Translations under genes and position numbers: made by a program
The notes under the pieces: generated by a model
Seen by the model: the letters and a program-made list of their open reading frames with translations, nothing else
Database searches by the model: none
What the model was told of the DNA's origin: nothing
DNA from: Ruegeria sp. AD91A
GTDB lineage: Bacteria > Pseudomonadota > Alphaproteobacteria > Rhodobacterales > Rhodobacteraceae
Assembly (NCBI RefSeq): GCF_003443535.1
Contig: NZ_CP031946.1
Location: 1,302,001 to 1,366,000, forward strand
DNA length: 64,000 bases
Direction: 5' to 3'
In this document: piece after piece, positions 1 through 8,920 of the stretch
Layout of the letters: each line of letters opens with the position of its first letter
Numbering within the stretch: position 1 is the stretch's first letter

Positions 1-83
1 GCTTCCTCCCATTCATCGGGATCCAGTTGCTGGCGCTTTCCGTTCTTCTGATCTGGCCGGGCATCATCGCGCTGCTTTTGTGA
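1..83 (+). CDS. TRAP transporter large permease (DctM-type), C-terminal end only
   Basis: The open frame enters at the left edge and stops at TGA 81-83. Only 26 residues are visible, a hydrophobic final helix containing the string PFIGIQLLALSVLLIWPGI. Such an ending is typical of DctM-type TRAP permeases, the 12-helix subunit that moves organic acids with sodium. The next gene starts 10 bases further on, so the two are probably co-transcribed. This suggests that the sugar-acid island has its own TRAP importer to the left of the window. The call rests on a short tail plus context, so another membrane protein is possible. Confidence 0.6.
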   Translation, partial: FLPFIGIQLLALSVLLIWPGIIALLL

Positions 84-93
84 GGTAACACCC

Positions 94-1044
94 ATGCTGA
101 CACAAGATCAGATTGGCAAGTTCCAGACAGATGGATACCTCGTGGTCGAGGATGTAATTCCCGCCGATGTCCTGGATCGGGTACAAGCCGAATACTCGGA
201 TGTCCTGAACCGGCTCTATGATGGTTGGTACAAAAAGGGTCTGGTCAAGGAAGAGCCGTCCGGAATGACCTTCTGGGACAAACTTCTGTCCGCCTATCAG
301 GCTGGTTGCGACTATTTCCAGCCGCTGGACATCTCGTTGCCCGGCGATCGGATCATGGCGGACACACCTTTCCATATTGGGCCCGCCGTGTTCGACTTGC
401 TGACGGCCTACCCCATGCTGGACATCGTCGAGCAGTTGATCGGGCCAGAGTTGGTCAGCAATCCGATCCAGCACGTTCGGCTGAAGCCCCCTGCCCTCAA
501 GCTGACAAAGGACGAGGTTCGCGCGCACATCACCGCAACGGACTGGCATCAGGACCGGGCGGTTGCGTTAGAGGACGCGGACCAGTCCGACATGGTCACG
601 GTTTGGATTGCCGTCAACGATGCAACGGTCGAAAACGGCTGCCTGCAAGTGCTGCCAAAGACCCGGGATCAATCCATCCTGCCGCATTGTGCGCGGACGC
701 AGACAGGTATTGCCGAGGGGTTCATTGACGAAGACCGCGCCCTGCCCCTGCCCGTCAAGGCGGGTGGGATCATCCTGTTTGACCCTTTGACGCCACATGC
801 TTCGCTGGTCAATGAAACAGACAGGTTCCGCTGGTCGTTCGATATCCGCTTCAGCGCGGCAGGTCAGCCCACAGGCCGAGACCATTTCCCCAGCTTCATC
901 GCAAGGTCCAGATCGTGCCCCGAAACCGAATTGCGGGATTGGCGTGTCTGCAAGGCCAACTGGGAGTCGGCGCGAGCACGGCTGTCCGGACAACCGCATA
1001 TTGATCTTCACCGGTGGACATCAGACTCGCCCTTTTGCGCCTAG
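94..1044 (+). CDS. PhyH-family Fe(II)/2-oxoglutarate dioxygenase
   Basis: This is a 316-residue cytosolic protein of the phytanoyl-CoA dioxygenase family, whose members hydroxylate or oxidatively cleave small molecules using iron, O2 and 2-oxoglutarate. The iron-binding facial triad is visible: WHQD gives H152 and D154, and PHAS gives H235. R246 in the following RFRWS segment is the likely 2-oxoglutarate anchor. The N-terminus (FQTDGYLVVEDVI) is standard for the family. It lies between a TRAP permease and uxaA in one plus-strand run, so an acid-sugar derivative or an O- or N-substituted precursor is a plausible substrate. The exact substrate cannot be read from the sequence. Confidence 0.85.
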   Translation: MLTQDQIGKFQTDGYLVVEDVIPADVLDRVQAEYSDVLNRLYDGWYKKGLVKEEPSGMTFWDKLLSAYQAGCDYFQPLDISLPGDRIMADTPFHIGPAVFDLLTAYPMLDIVEQLIGPELVSNPIQHVRLKPPALKLTKDEVRAHITATDWHQDRAVALEDADQSDMVTVWIAVNDATVENGCLQVLPKTRDQSILPHCARTQTGIAEGFIDEDRALPLPVKAGGIILFDPLTPHASLVNETDRFRWSFDIRFSAAGQPTGRDHFPSFIARSRSCPETELRDWRVCKANWESARARLSGQPHIDLHRWTSDSPFCA

Positions 1045-1068
1045 ATTCGGCCGCTAAGAAAGCTGACT

Positions 1069-2571
1069 ATGACTTTTGTACGTTTAGATCGAACGGATAG
1101 TGTGGTGGTTGCCACTCGACCCTTGGAGGCAGGCAGTGTTGTCGAGGATGTCACGACTAATGCGCGCATCCCTTCAGGTCACAAGGTCGCCATGCGGATG
1201 CTTGCGCTAGGCGAACCGGTCAGAAAATACGCCCAGATTATCGGCTATGCCACTCAACCGATCCAACCCGGCGATCATGTCCATACCCACAACGTCGAGT
1301 TCCGCAACACCAGCGTGAACTACGAGTTCGCGACGGATCTCAGGCCCACGAAACCCGCCACCTCGGTCGATACGTTCATGGGTTACCACAGGGACAACGG
1401 CCGGGTCGGCACCCGCAATTATGTCGCGGTCCTGACCACCGTGAATTGTTCGGCGACAGCGGCTCGCATGATCGCAAATCACTTTACGCTGGAAAAGCTG
1501 GCCGAGTATCCGAACGTCGATGGCGTGGTGGCCTTTGTCCACGGAACGGGCTGCGGAATGGCCGATTCCGGCGACGGTTTCGAAGCTCTCCAACGAGTCA
1601 TGTGGGGGTTTGCGAAACACCCCAACCACGCTGCCGTTCTGATGGTCGGTCTGGGCTGCGAGATGAACCAGATCGACTGGCTGCTGGACGCGTATGGGCT
1701 AAAGCAGAGCCCCACGTTCCAGACGATGAACATCCAGAACGTCGCCGGATTGCGCCGGACCGTGGAAATGGGCATCAGCAAGATCAATCAGATGCTACCC
1801 CTTGCAAATAAGGCACAGCGCAGCGAAGCCCCAGCGTCCGAACTTATGGTTGCGCTGCAATGCGGTGGATCGGACGCTTGGTCTGGTGTGACCGCGAACC
1901 CGGCGCTCGGACACGCCTGCGACCTGTTGGTCGCCCAAGGCGGCACAGGTGTCCTTGCGGAAACGCCCGAGATCTACGGAGCAGAACACCTTCTGACCCG
2001 TCGCGCTCTCGATCGGGCAACTGGCGAAAAGCTGGTCGGACTGATCGATTGGTGGCAGGACTACACAGCCCGCAATCATGGCTCAATGGACAACAACCCA
2101 AGCCCCGGCAACAAACAAGGGGGTCTGTCGACCATCCTTGAGAAATCGCTGGGGGCGGCGGTAAAGGGCGGAACCAGCCCTTTGACCGGCGTGTTCAAAT
2201 ACGCCGAACCCATCACGCGCAAAGGCTTCACCTTTATGGACAGCCCCGGATATGACCCGGCCTCGGTAACCGGGCAGATCGCGGCCGGGTGCAACCTTGT
2301 GTGCTTCACCACGGGGCGTGGCTCTGCCTTTGGATCCAAACCGGCGCCCACGCTGAAAATCGCCACCAACTCTGAATTGGCGACTCGCATGCCCGAAGAC
2401 ATGGACGTGGATGCGGGAGACATTCTGACCAAAGGGGTCAGCGTCGAAGAAAAAGGACAGGAAATATACCGACGGCTGCTCCAAGTCGCCTCTGGCGCGC
2501 GAACCAAGTCCGAGGCCCAGGGGCTGGGTGACTACGAATTCGTTCCCTGGCAAATCGGAGCGATGATGTGA
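1069..2571 (+). CDS. uxaA: UxaA-family altronate dehydratase
   Basis: The 500-residue length matches full UxaA (about 495), with an N-terminal SAF-like domain (about residues 1-100, DRTDSVVVATRPL) joined to the large catalytic domain. Family landmarks include HGTGCGM, GGSDAWSG, the AETPEIYG segment and CNLVCFTTGRGS. UxaA removes water from D-altronate to give 2-keto-3-deoxygluconate (KDG) in the galacturonate branch. Homologues also act on galactarate and related aldarates, so specificity is not fixed. The KDG product would be used by the kinase at 5482-6345. The next gene overlaps its stop by four bases. No altronate oxidoreductase (UxaB) is recognisable in the window. Confidence 0.85.
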   Translation: MTFVRLDRTDSVVVATRPLEAGSVVEDVTTNARIPSGHKVAMRMLALGEPVRKYAQIIGYATQPIQPGDHVHTHNVEFRNTSVNYEFATDLRPTKPATSVDTFMGYHRDNGRVGTRNYVAVLTTVNCSATAARMIANHFTLEKLAEYPNVDGVVAFVHGTGCGMADSGDGFEALQRVMWGFAKHPNHAAVLMVGLGCEMNQIDWLLDAYGLKQSPTFQTMNIQNVAGLRRTVEMGISKINQMLPLANKAQRSEAPASELMVALQCGGSDAWSGVTANPALGHACDLLVAQGGTGVLAETPEIYGAEHLLTRRALDRATGEKLVGLIDWWQDYTARNHGSMDNNPSPGNKQGGLSTILEKSLGAAVKGGTSPLTGVFKYAEPITRKGFTFMDSPGYDPASVTGQIAAGCNLVCFTTGRGSAFGSKPAPTLKIATNSELATRMPEDMDVDAGDILTKGVSVEEKGQEIYRRLLQVASGARTKSEAQGLGDYEFVPWQIGAMM

Positions 2572-3572
2572 AACGGATCCTAGTAGCCGGCGGCGGATTG
2601 ATCGGTATCCGCCACGTCCACGCCGTGATCGAGCATCCCGGCTGCATGTTGGTCGGGTTGGCCGATCCAGATGGCTCGATCCAGATCAATGCGCCACGTT
2701 TCGCCAGTATGGACGATGTGCAGGACCCGGTGGATGGCGTCATAATCGCAACGCCGACCCGCCTGCACACCGAAAACGGGATCCTGGCCGCGTCGCGCGG
2801 GTGGCACATGCTGATCGAAAAGCCGGTTGCCGCGTCGGTCAATGACGCCTTGCGCCTGAAGAGGATCGTCCGCCAGGCCGATGTCCGCAGCCTGGTGGGC
2901 CACCATCGGCGGTATCACAGCACCTTGCAGCACCTGAAGGAGGTGATCACACAAGGAACGATCGGACGGGTCATCAACGTCTCGTTGCTGTGGGCCATGC
3001 GCAAACCCAACAGCTATTTTGAACAGAACTGGCGGACTTCGGATGGCAGCCCGGTCATGATCAATCTAGTGCATGATATCGATGTACTGCGCTTTGTGAT
3101 CGGAGAAATCTCGGATGTCGTAGCCCTGCCCGGCGCGTCGATCCGCGGATCGGATCGGATAGAAAGCGGCGCCGTCGCGATCGCCTTCGAAAACGGCTCG
3201 ACAGGCACCATCAGCTTTGCCGACTCTGCGCCCAGCCCATGGGGGTTTGAGGCAGGAACCGGCGAAAACCCGAACATCGGCACGACCCGACAGGACATGA
3301 TGTGGATCACTGGAACGAAGGGCGCTGTAAGTTTTCCTTCCATGACCCTGTGGCGTGGAAAGGATTGGGGCACTGCGGCCCAAAAAGACCAACTTCTGCG
3401 ACCGAAACAAAAACGCGAGCCGCTGGAGGCCCAGTTGGATCATTTCCTTGACGTGATCGACGGCGCCTCACCGTTGATCGACGTCGAGGATGCGACCCGG
3501 ACGCTCGAGGTCACATCACGGATAGAACAGGGGCTAAAAGCGCGGTCAGCTCGAGCGCGGGCGCCGACCTGA
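2568..3572 (+). CDS. Gfo/Idh/MocA-family oxidoreductase
   Basis: 334 residues. The N-terminal Rossmann fold opens with GGGLIGIRH. The family motif EKP (in LIEKPVA) follows at about residue 85, and a conserved histidine lies in NLVHDIDVLRF of the second domain. Members oxidise or reduce cyclic polyols and sugars with NAD(P)(H). The start is GTG at 2568 inside the end of uxaA (GTGA overlap), so translation is probably coupled. It is the first of four Gfo/Idh/MocA genes in 10 kb. The C-terminus is rich in Arg and Ala. Substrate unknown; a sugar or uronate derivative is the reasonable inference. Confidence 0.85.
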   Translation: MKRILVAGGGLIGIRHVHAVIEHPGCMLVGLADPDGSIQINAPRFASMDDVQDPVDGVIIATPTRLHTENGILAASRGWHMLIEKPVAASVNDALRLKRIVRQADVRSLVGHHRRYHSTLQHLKEVITQGTIGRVINVSLLWAMRKPNSYFEQNWRTSDGSPVMINLVHDIDVLRFVIGEISDVVALPGASIRGSDRIESGAVAIAFENGSTGTISFADSAPSPWGFEAGTGENPNIGTTRQDMMWITGTKGAVSFPSMTLWRGKDWGTAAQKDQLLRPKQKREPLEAQLDHFLDVIDGASPLIDVEDATRTLEVTSRIEQGLKARSARARAPT

Positions 3573-3712
3573 AGGAAATCCGGCCCCGGCGAAGAACCGG
3601 ACCACCCAAAAACCTATGATTACACGCCGGGTAATATGTGCATCCGAACTTCAAAACCGCCCGCGCCAGACACAAGAATGAAAACCAGAGACATTTACGG
3701 AAAGGGAAACCA

Positions 3713-4600
3713 ATGAGCAAACCATCAATCGGGTTTATCGGCCTGGGACTAATGGGTGGAGCCATGGTAAGCCGGCTGTTGGACCAGGGATACTCGGTCA
3801 CGGTCTTGGGAAACCGCGACCGAACGCATCTGGACGACGCGATTGACCGGGGCGCCCGTGAGGCGCAAAACGCCCGAGATCTGGCACAAGCCAGCGACAT
3901 CGTGATGCTGTGCATGGGAACCTCTGAACAGGTCGAGGGTCGTATGCGCGGTGCAGATGGCGTGATCGAGGGATTGAAGCCCGGGGCGATCGTCATCGAC
4001 TTTGGCACCTCGCTTCCGGGCAGCACACGCGCCTTGGCCAAGGAGGTTGCCGCAGCCGGCGGAAGCTATCTTGATGCGCCTCTTGGCCGGACGCCCTCGC
4101 ACGCGCTGGAAGGCAAGCTCAACATCATGACTTCCGGCGACAAGGCAGCCTTTGACAAGGCTGGGCCGACACTGAAGGACTTGGGCGAAAACGTCTTTTA
4201 CCTTGGCCCTGTCGGATCGGGGCACACCATCAAGTTGATCAACAACTTCTTCGCAATGACCGTCGCGAACGCGATGGCCGAAGCCTTTGCAATGGCAGAT
4301 ATCACCGGCGTTGATCGCAGGCAGCTTTATGACGTGATGGCCGCAGGACCGCTGCATTCCGGAATGATGGATTTCGTCAAAGCCTACGGTGTCGAGAATG
4401 ACCCGAACCAACTCGCCTTCGCCATCAAGAACGCGGCAAAAGACCTTGGGTATTATGACCGCATGGCGCGCGAGGCCGGTGTTACCAGCGTGATGTCGCA
4501 GGGCGCGCTTTCAGCGCTGAACGACGCGCGCGACCACGGTCAGGCGGATGACATGGTCAGCCAGATGGTTGACTACTACGTCAAGCGCTTCAACACCTGA
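3713..4600 (+). CDS. Beta-hydroxyacid dehydrogenase, YihU/GHB-dehydrogenase-like
   Basis: A 295-residue NAD(P)-dependent dehydrogenase with the GFIGLGLMGG dinucleotide motif and the catalytic lysine in KLINNFF. The substrate loop reads DAPLGRTP rather than the DxPVSGG of ordinary hydroxyisobutyrate or tartronate-semialdehyde enzymes. A GRT loop with KLINN occurs in the sulfolactaldehyde reductase YihU and in gamma-hydroxybutyrate dehydrogenases. The frame runs open from 3638, but ATG 3713 is chosen because AAAGGGAA precedes it and the family motif follows at once. A 140-base gap upstream may hold a promoter. The next gene starts three bases after the stop. A close paralogue lies at 19848-20720. 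Confidence 0.85.
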   Translation: MSKPSIGFIGLGLMGGAMVSRLLDQGYSVTVLGNRDRTHLDDAIDRGAREAQNARDLAQASDIVMLCMGTSEQVEGRMRGADGVIEGLKPGAIVIDFGTSLPGSTRALAKEVAAAGGSYLDAPLGRTPSHALEGKLNIMTSGDKAAFDKAGPTLKDLGENVFYLGPVGSGHTIKLINNFFAMTVANAMAEAFAMADITGVDRRQLYDVMAAGPLHSGMMDFVKAYGVENDPNQLAFAIKNAAKDLGYYDRMAREAGVTSVMSQGALSALNDARDHGQADDMVSQMVDYYVKRFNT

Positions 4601-4603
4601 ACG

Positions 4604-5485
4604 ATGGCCGTCACCGCCAACCCCACCGCGGACTTGCCGCGCCTGGGCATCGTGCTGATGCTGACAGCGTGGCTGTTCTTTTCACTGGTGGACCTTGGGG
4701 CCAAGTGGTTGGCGTTGGCCGGCGTGCCGGCATTTCAATTGGCGTTCATGCGTTACGCGGGACACTTCGTGATCTCGGTGGGTGTGATCGCCAAAGGCGG
4801 GATTGAGGCTGGCCGGTTCAAGACCGACCACCCATGGCAAGTCATCAGCCGGGCCTTGCTGCTGATCTCTGCGACCGTTTTCAACTTTTATGCCCTGCGG
4901 TTTCTACCTTTGACCGTCGTGTCAGCGATCATGTTCTCAAGCCCTGTCATCGTGTGTTTTCTGTCCGTTTTCGTGTTGAAAGAGAGCGTTGGCCCTTGGC
5001 GTTGGGCGGCCATCATCCTGGGCTTTCTGGGGGTTCTGGTTGTCGTCCGGCCGCTTGGCACGGCCTTTCATCCGACCATGTTGCTGATCGTCTACAACGC
5101 CACAGCGTTGGCCTTGTACTCGATGATGACGCGCAGGCTGTCCGGGGTTGTTGCCGTGGACACCATGCAGTTCTACCTCGGGCTTACCGGGACGGTGGTC
5201 CTACTGCCTTTCGCCATCTGGTTCTGGGTCCAGCCGGAAAACACCTGGAGCCTGATTGTTTTGATCGGTCTTGGCGTCTTTGGCTGGTGCGGGCATCAAC
5301 TGCTGACGAACGCGCATCGTTTCGGAACGGCGAACCAGTTGATGCCATTCACCTATTCGTTCCTGATCTACGTTGCGATCTGGGGCTATCTGTTCTTTGA
5401 CACGATACCGGACGCATTCACATTGGCAGGGGCCGCGCTGATCATGGTTGCAGGCCTCATAATCTGGAAAAGAGAAAAGAAATGA
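4604..5485 (+). CDS. EamA/DMT-family membrane transporter
   Basis: A 293-residue integral membrane protein made of two five-helix repeats, as expected for the drug/metabolite transporter superfamily. Hydrophobic helices alternate with short loops, and the basic C-terminal tail is WKREKK. The second half contains the YSFLIYVAIWGYLFF helix typical of EamA domains. Members are mostly exporters or exchangers of small metabolites. Here it sits between a beta-hydroxyacid dehydrogenase (three-base gap) and kdgK (ATGA overlap), so it may export a by-product or import a sugar acid. The direction and substrate are not visible. Confidence 0.85.
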   Translation: MAVTANPTADLPRLGIVLMLTAWLFFSLVDLGAKWLALAGVPAFQLAFMRYAGHFVISVGVIAKGGIEAGRFKTDHPWQVISRALLLISATVFNFYALRFLPLTVVSAIMFSSPVIVCFLSVFVLKESVGPWRWAAIILGFLGVLVVVRPLGTAFHPTMLLIVYNATALALYSMMTRRLSGVVAVDTMQFYLGLTGTVVLLPFAIWFWVQPENTWSLIVLIGLGVFGWCGHQLLTNAHRFGTANQLMPFTYSFLIYVAIWGYLFFDTIPDAFTLAGAALIMVAGLIIWKREKK

Positions 5486-6345
5486 CGCGAATTGCCTGTA
5501 TCGGCGAAGCCATGATCGAATTGTCCATGCTGGAATCTGGCGCAAAGGTGGGCGTCGCTGGGGATACGCTGAACACCGCCATCTACATGCACCGCGCCGC
5601 TCCTGATTTGCAGGTGGAGTATGTAACATGTCTGGGCGACGACCCGTTCTCGGAGCGTATCGCGGGGTTCATCGCCAGTCATGGTATCGTGACATCCGGC
5701 ATCCGCATCATTCCGAACGCCTCCCCGGGACTCTATGCGATCACGACATCTGCGAACGGTGAACGCAGCTTTACCTATTGGCGCAGCGAGGCAGCCGCCC
5801 GTCAGCTTTTTGGCGATCACGACTTCAGTCTGCTGAACGGCTACGACGTGCTGTACTTGTCAGGGATTTCCGTGGCCATTCTTCCGCACGAGGTGAGACT
5901 TGCGCTGCTGGACTGGCTCGAAGGCTCTTCCATCCGGTTAGTCTATGACAGCAACTTTCGTCCGCGTCTTTGGGACAGCATCGAGCACGCCCGGCAGATC
6001 AACCAACGGCTTTGGCAGCGTGCAGACATTGCCCTGCCGTCCATTGACGACGAGATGGCGCTGTTCGGGGAAAGCCCGGATCAGGTGGCGGCACGCTTTT
6101 CCGATCATCACGGCATCGGTGCGTTGAAACGCGGAGAGGATGGCCCCCTGTCGATCGGTCAGAACATTAAGCAGACCTATGAGCCTGCCAAAAACGTGCT
6201 GGATACCACAGCCGCGGGCGACAGTTTCAACGGTGGGTACCTCGCGGCCTTGCTGACCGGAAAATCGCAGGCCGAGGCCCTGATGGCCGGACACAATCTG
6301 GCATCCACTGTTGTTCAGGTCCGCGGCGCAATCATTCCTGGATAA
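5482..6345 (+). CDS. kdgK: 2-keto-3-deoxygluconate kinase (PfkB family)
   Basis: A 287-residue PfkB/ribokinase-fold sugar kinase that would phosphorylate KDG to KDPG, the common end of the uronate routes encoded here. It opens with IACIGEAMIEL, has the glycine-containing GVAGDTLNTAIY substrate strip, and ends with the PfkB signature DTTAAGDSFNGGY, where D247 is the catalytic base. The start ATG overlaps the EamA stop (ATGA). Its 3' end overlaps the convergent UxuB-like gene by 14 bases. The KDPG aldolase that should follow is not in the window. Confidence 0.88.
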   Translation: MTRIACIGEAMIELSMLESGAKVGVAGDTLNTAIYMHRAAPDLQVEYVTCLGDDPFSERIAGFIASHGIVTSGIRIIPNASPGLYAITTSANGERSFTYWRSEAAARQLFGDHDFSLLNGYDVLYLSGISVAILPHEVRLALLDWLEGSSIRLVYDSNFRPRLWDSIEHARQINQRLWQRADIALPSIDDEMALFGESPDQVAARFSDHHGIGALKRGEDGPLSIGQNIKQTYEPAKNVLDTTAAGDSFNGGYLAALLTGKSQAEALMAGHNLASTVVQVRGAIIPG

Positions 6346-7528
6346 GTGGCGCGAGATCCTCAGCGCCGACAAGGCGCAAAAGCGGCACTACCGGGTCTGG
6401 CTGTTTAACGGCCGAGGCGATTTCTGACGCGCAAGGATCGTTCAGCGCCCTGCCTTCGGCGGTCTCGGACATGCAATAGGAAATCCAGGCCTGCATCCCC
6501 GCGATCACCGCCTGAGAGCCGGTTATACGGAGTGTGGGAACAAACCGATACGGCAGCTTCTGACTGCCATCCATCGCGATTTGGTCCAGCCGGTGCGCCA
6601 GCTCGGGGTTTTCAAACCGGCGCAACAGGGACTCGGCATAGTCCGGGACCTGTGCTTGCAGTGCAGCGGGCAGCGTTGCGCCCGCATCTTTCATCAACTC
6701 GGAAACCAGCGGGCGCAAAACCGGGTCTCCAACCGCTTCGTGGACATAGGTCAAACCCCGCTCTAATCCGGCATAAGCCAACAGGGAATGCGCACCGTTC
6801 AACATGCGCAGCTTTCGCGTCTCGTGCGGAACCACGTCATCGACCAGTTGCACACCTGGCCAATCCGGATGCGGGCCGGCGAAACTACCTTCGATGACCC
6901 ACTCCGAGAACGCCTCTGTCGGAACAGCCATAGGGTCGCCGCTGATTGCGCGAACGGCGTTCGTGGTGGCCGGGGTGATCCGGTCGACCATCGCGTTGGG
7001 AAAGCGAACAGCGTCCCAATTCACGTCCAGACCGGCTGCTTTCGCAAAATCGGCAACCGCTGTTTCAAGCGTTTTTCCGTTCTCCATACGATTGTCGCAG
7101 CTAAGCACCGTCACTGGCTTGCGCCGTTCCGCAAGGCCAAAGGCAAGAAACCCGATCAGCGTCGCAGGCCCTTGCCCCGCCAGATCGGCGGCAATCGCCG
7201 GGTCTTGAAGGTTCAGCTTGCCCGCGGCATCCAAATGATAACCTTTCTCGGTCACGGTCGCCGAGATGATCTCAGCATCCGCCATTACAGTGAAAACCGC
7301 TGCACGATCCTCGGGCGCGACCAGAACGTCCCGCAGAGTTTTGATGCGACGGACGCCCTGCCCCTGTACGCACAGATCGTATTCGAAGCCCTGTCGGGCC
7401 AATCCATCCCGAACCGAGGATGAACGCAGGCTGACGCCGACAACGTCCCATCCGCCCGCTTGATCGGTGTAATCCAGCAAATGCGCCCGCGCAAAGTTTC
7501 CGAGGCCGAAGTGAAGAATTGTACCCAT
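6332..7528 (-). CDS. uxuB: Mannitol dehydrogenase-family oxidoreductase, probable fructuronate reductase
   Basis: 398 residues of the long-chain mannitol dehydrogenase family. The Rossmann motif is HFGLGNFARAH. The active-site lysine and its partners are in RKLRMLNGAHSLLAY, the K-x5-N-x2-H pattern of this family. Together with UxaC and UxuA it would reduce fructuronate to mannonate with NADH. E. coli UxuB is nearly 490 residues, so this is a compact form and could instead act on tagaturonate or another keto-uronate. Its ATG directly abuts the uxaC stop, so the pair is an operon. The 3' end overlaps kdgK head-on by 14 bases. Confidence 0.78.
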   Translation of the reverse strand: MGTILHFGLGNFARAHLLDYTDQAGGWDVVGVSLRSSSVRDGLARQGFEYDLCVQGQGVRRIKTLRDVLVAPEDRAAVFTVMADAEIISATVTEKGYHLDAAGKLNLQDPAIAADLAGQGPATLIGFLAFGLAERRKPVTVLSCDNRMENGKTLETAVADFAKAAGLDVNWDAVRFPNAMVDRITPATTNAVRAISGDPMAVPTEAFSEWVIEGSFAGPHPDWPGVQLVDDVVPHETRKLRMLNGAHSLLAYAGLERGLTYVHEAVGDPVLRPLVSELMKDAGATLPAALQAQVPDYAESLLRRFENPELAHRLDQIAMDGSQKLPYRFVPTLRITGSQAVIAGMQAWISYCMSETAEGRALNDPCASEIASAVKQPDPVVPLLRLVGAEDLAPLIQE

Positions 7529-8893
7529 TTAGCTTTGCAATCCGTAAGCCTGTTTCGCCAGATCGACCGCCAGCAACCGCGCGAGATGCTCGGCACTGTC
7601 CCGCCCGAAATAGCCGCGCGCAACCTGCTCGACCAGATGAAGCGCCACACCCCGTCGCCACAGGTCGTGACGTGCCGGTATGGACAAAAAGGCCCGCGTG
7701 TCGTCATTGAATCCAGCCAGATTGTAATATCCGGCCGTTTCAACGACCTGATCGAAATACCGCGCAATCCCGGCTGGGCTGTCATGGAACCACCAAGGCG
7801 GCCCGATCCGAAGGCACGGCCAATGTCCCGCCATAGGAGCCAGTTCACGAGCATAGGAGCCTTCGTCCAGTGTGAAAAGGATGACGCGCAGATCCGCCGT
7901 GTTTCCAACCCGGTTCAAAAGCGCCTCAAGGCCCGTAACCCAATCCATCGCGATTGGAATGTCAGCCCCCTTGTCCCGTCCGAATTCCCGCATCACCGCG
8001 TGGTTGGTGTTGCGCTTGCTACCGGCATGAATCTGCATGGTCAGACCATCATCGACGGACATCTGCGCCATTTCGATCAGCATATGCCCATAGAAGCGGC
8101 GGGCGTCCTGTTCCGTACCTTCCCGCCGTCTCAGCCGTTGGTAAAGCGCATCCGCGTCGCCCAGCCACTCGGTCTGCACGCGTTCAATACCGTGGTCGGT
8201 GGCCGTACAACCCAGTTGAATGAAATGAGCTCGTCGCATTCGCAGCGCGTTGAGGTAGCCATCATAGCTGCCCAGATCGCAGCCTGTCAGCTCCGCCAAC
8301 TTGTCCAGGTTCTGCACGAATTCCGGGTCCGCCCCATCTAAAACCCCGTCCGGGCGGAAAGTCGGCACTACGCGCCCGCCCCAACCGCTTGTGCGGACAA
8401 TCTGATGCTCCGCGAGATCGTCGAGAGCGGAATCAGTGGTGGCCAGAACCTCGATTCCGAACCTGTCGAACAAGGCCCTCGGGCGAAATTCAGGTTGCGC
8501 CAGTTTTCCCGAAATCTCGTCATAGATCAGGTCGGCCGTACACGAGGACAAATCCTCAGACACGCCAAACGTTTCATTCAGCACGTGGTTCATCCAAATC
8601 CGGGATGGCGTCCCCAGAAACAGATGCCAATGCTCGGCAAAGGTGCGAAACACGGCGCGAGGATCCTTCTTTCGGCCCTCTTCGCCAACGCCAAGTTCGG
8701 ACAATGGAACGCCTTGCGAATAGAGCATACGGAACACGTAGTGGTCCGGAACCACCAGCAGCTCTGCCGGGTTGGGAAACGGCGCATCGGTTGCAAACCA
8801 CCCCGGATCGCAGTGACCATGCGGAGACACGATCGGCAGGTCCTTGATACCGAGGTACAGGTCTTCTGCCATCCCTTTCAAACCACCAGTCAA
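7529..8893 (-). CDS. uxaC: Glucuronate isomerase
   Basis: Uronate isomerase of the amidohydrolase superfamily (TIM barrel, metal-dependent), about 454 residues, converting glucuronate to fructuronate or galacturonate to tagaturonate. The N-terminal metal pair lies in SPHGHCDPGWF, a C-terminal aspartate region in GFNDDTRAFLSIPARHD, and the LPIVSPHGH start is standard. The start is a choice: the frame is open to a TTG at 8920, but TTG 8893 has a perfect GGAGG five bases upstream, and an ATG lies at 8872. I use 8893. It is the first gene of a minus-strand pair with the fructuronate reductase and diverges from the Gfo/Idh/MocA series. Confidence 0.88.
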   Translation of the reverse strand: MTGGLKGMAEDLYLGIKDLPIVSPHGHCDPGWFATDAPFPNPAELLVVPDHYVFRMLYSQGVPLSELGVGEEGRKKDPRAVFRTFAEHWHLFLGTPSRIWMNHVLNETFGVSEDLSSCTADLIYDEISGKLAQPEFRPRALFDRFGIEVLATTDSALDDLAEHQIVRTSGWGGRVVPTFRPDGVLDGADPEFVQNLDKLAELTGCDLGSYDGYLNALRMRRAHFIQLGCTATDHGIERVQTEWLGDADALYQRLRRREGTEQDARRFYGHMLIEMAQMSVDDGLTMQIHAGSKRNTNHAVMREFGRDKGADIPIAMDWVTGLEALLNRVGNTADLRVILFTLDEGSYARELAPMAGHWPCLRIGPPWWFHDSPAGIARYFDQVVETAGYYNLAGFNDDTRAFLSIPARHDLWRRGVALHLVEQVARGYFGRDSAEHLARLLAVDLAKQAYGLQS

Positions 8894-8898
8894 TTCCG

Positions 8899-8903
8899 CC
8901 TCC
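8899..8903 (-). promoter_or_regulatory. Shine-Dalgarno site deciding the uxaC start
   Basis: The plus strand reads CCTCC here, so the minus strand has GGAGG followed by five bases and then TTG at 8893-8891. Neither the upstream TTG (8920) nor the downstream ATG (8872) has an equally good site at normal spacing. Confidence 0.5.
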
Positions 8904-8920
8904 GATACAGTTGCCCGCAA

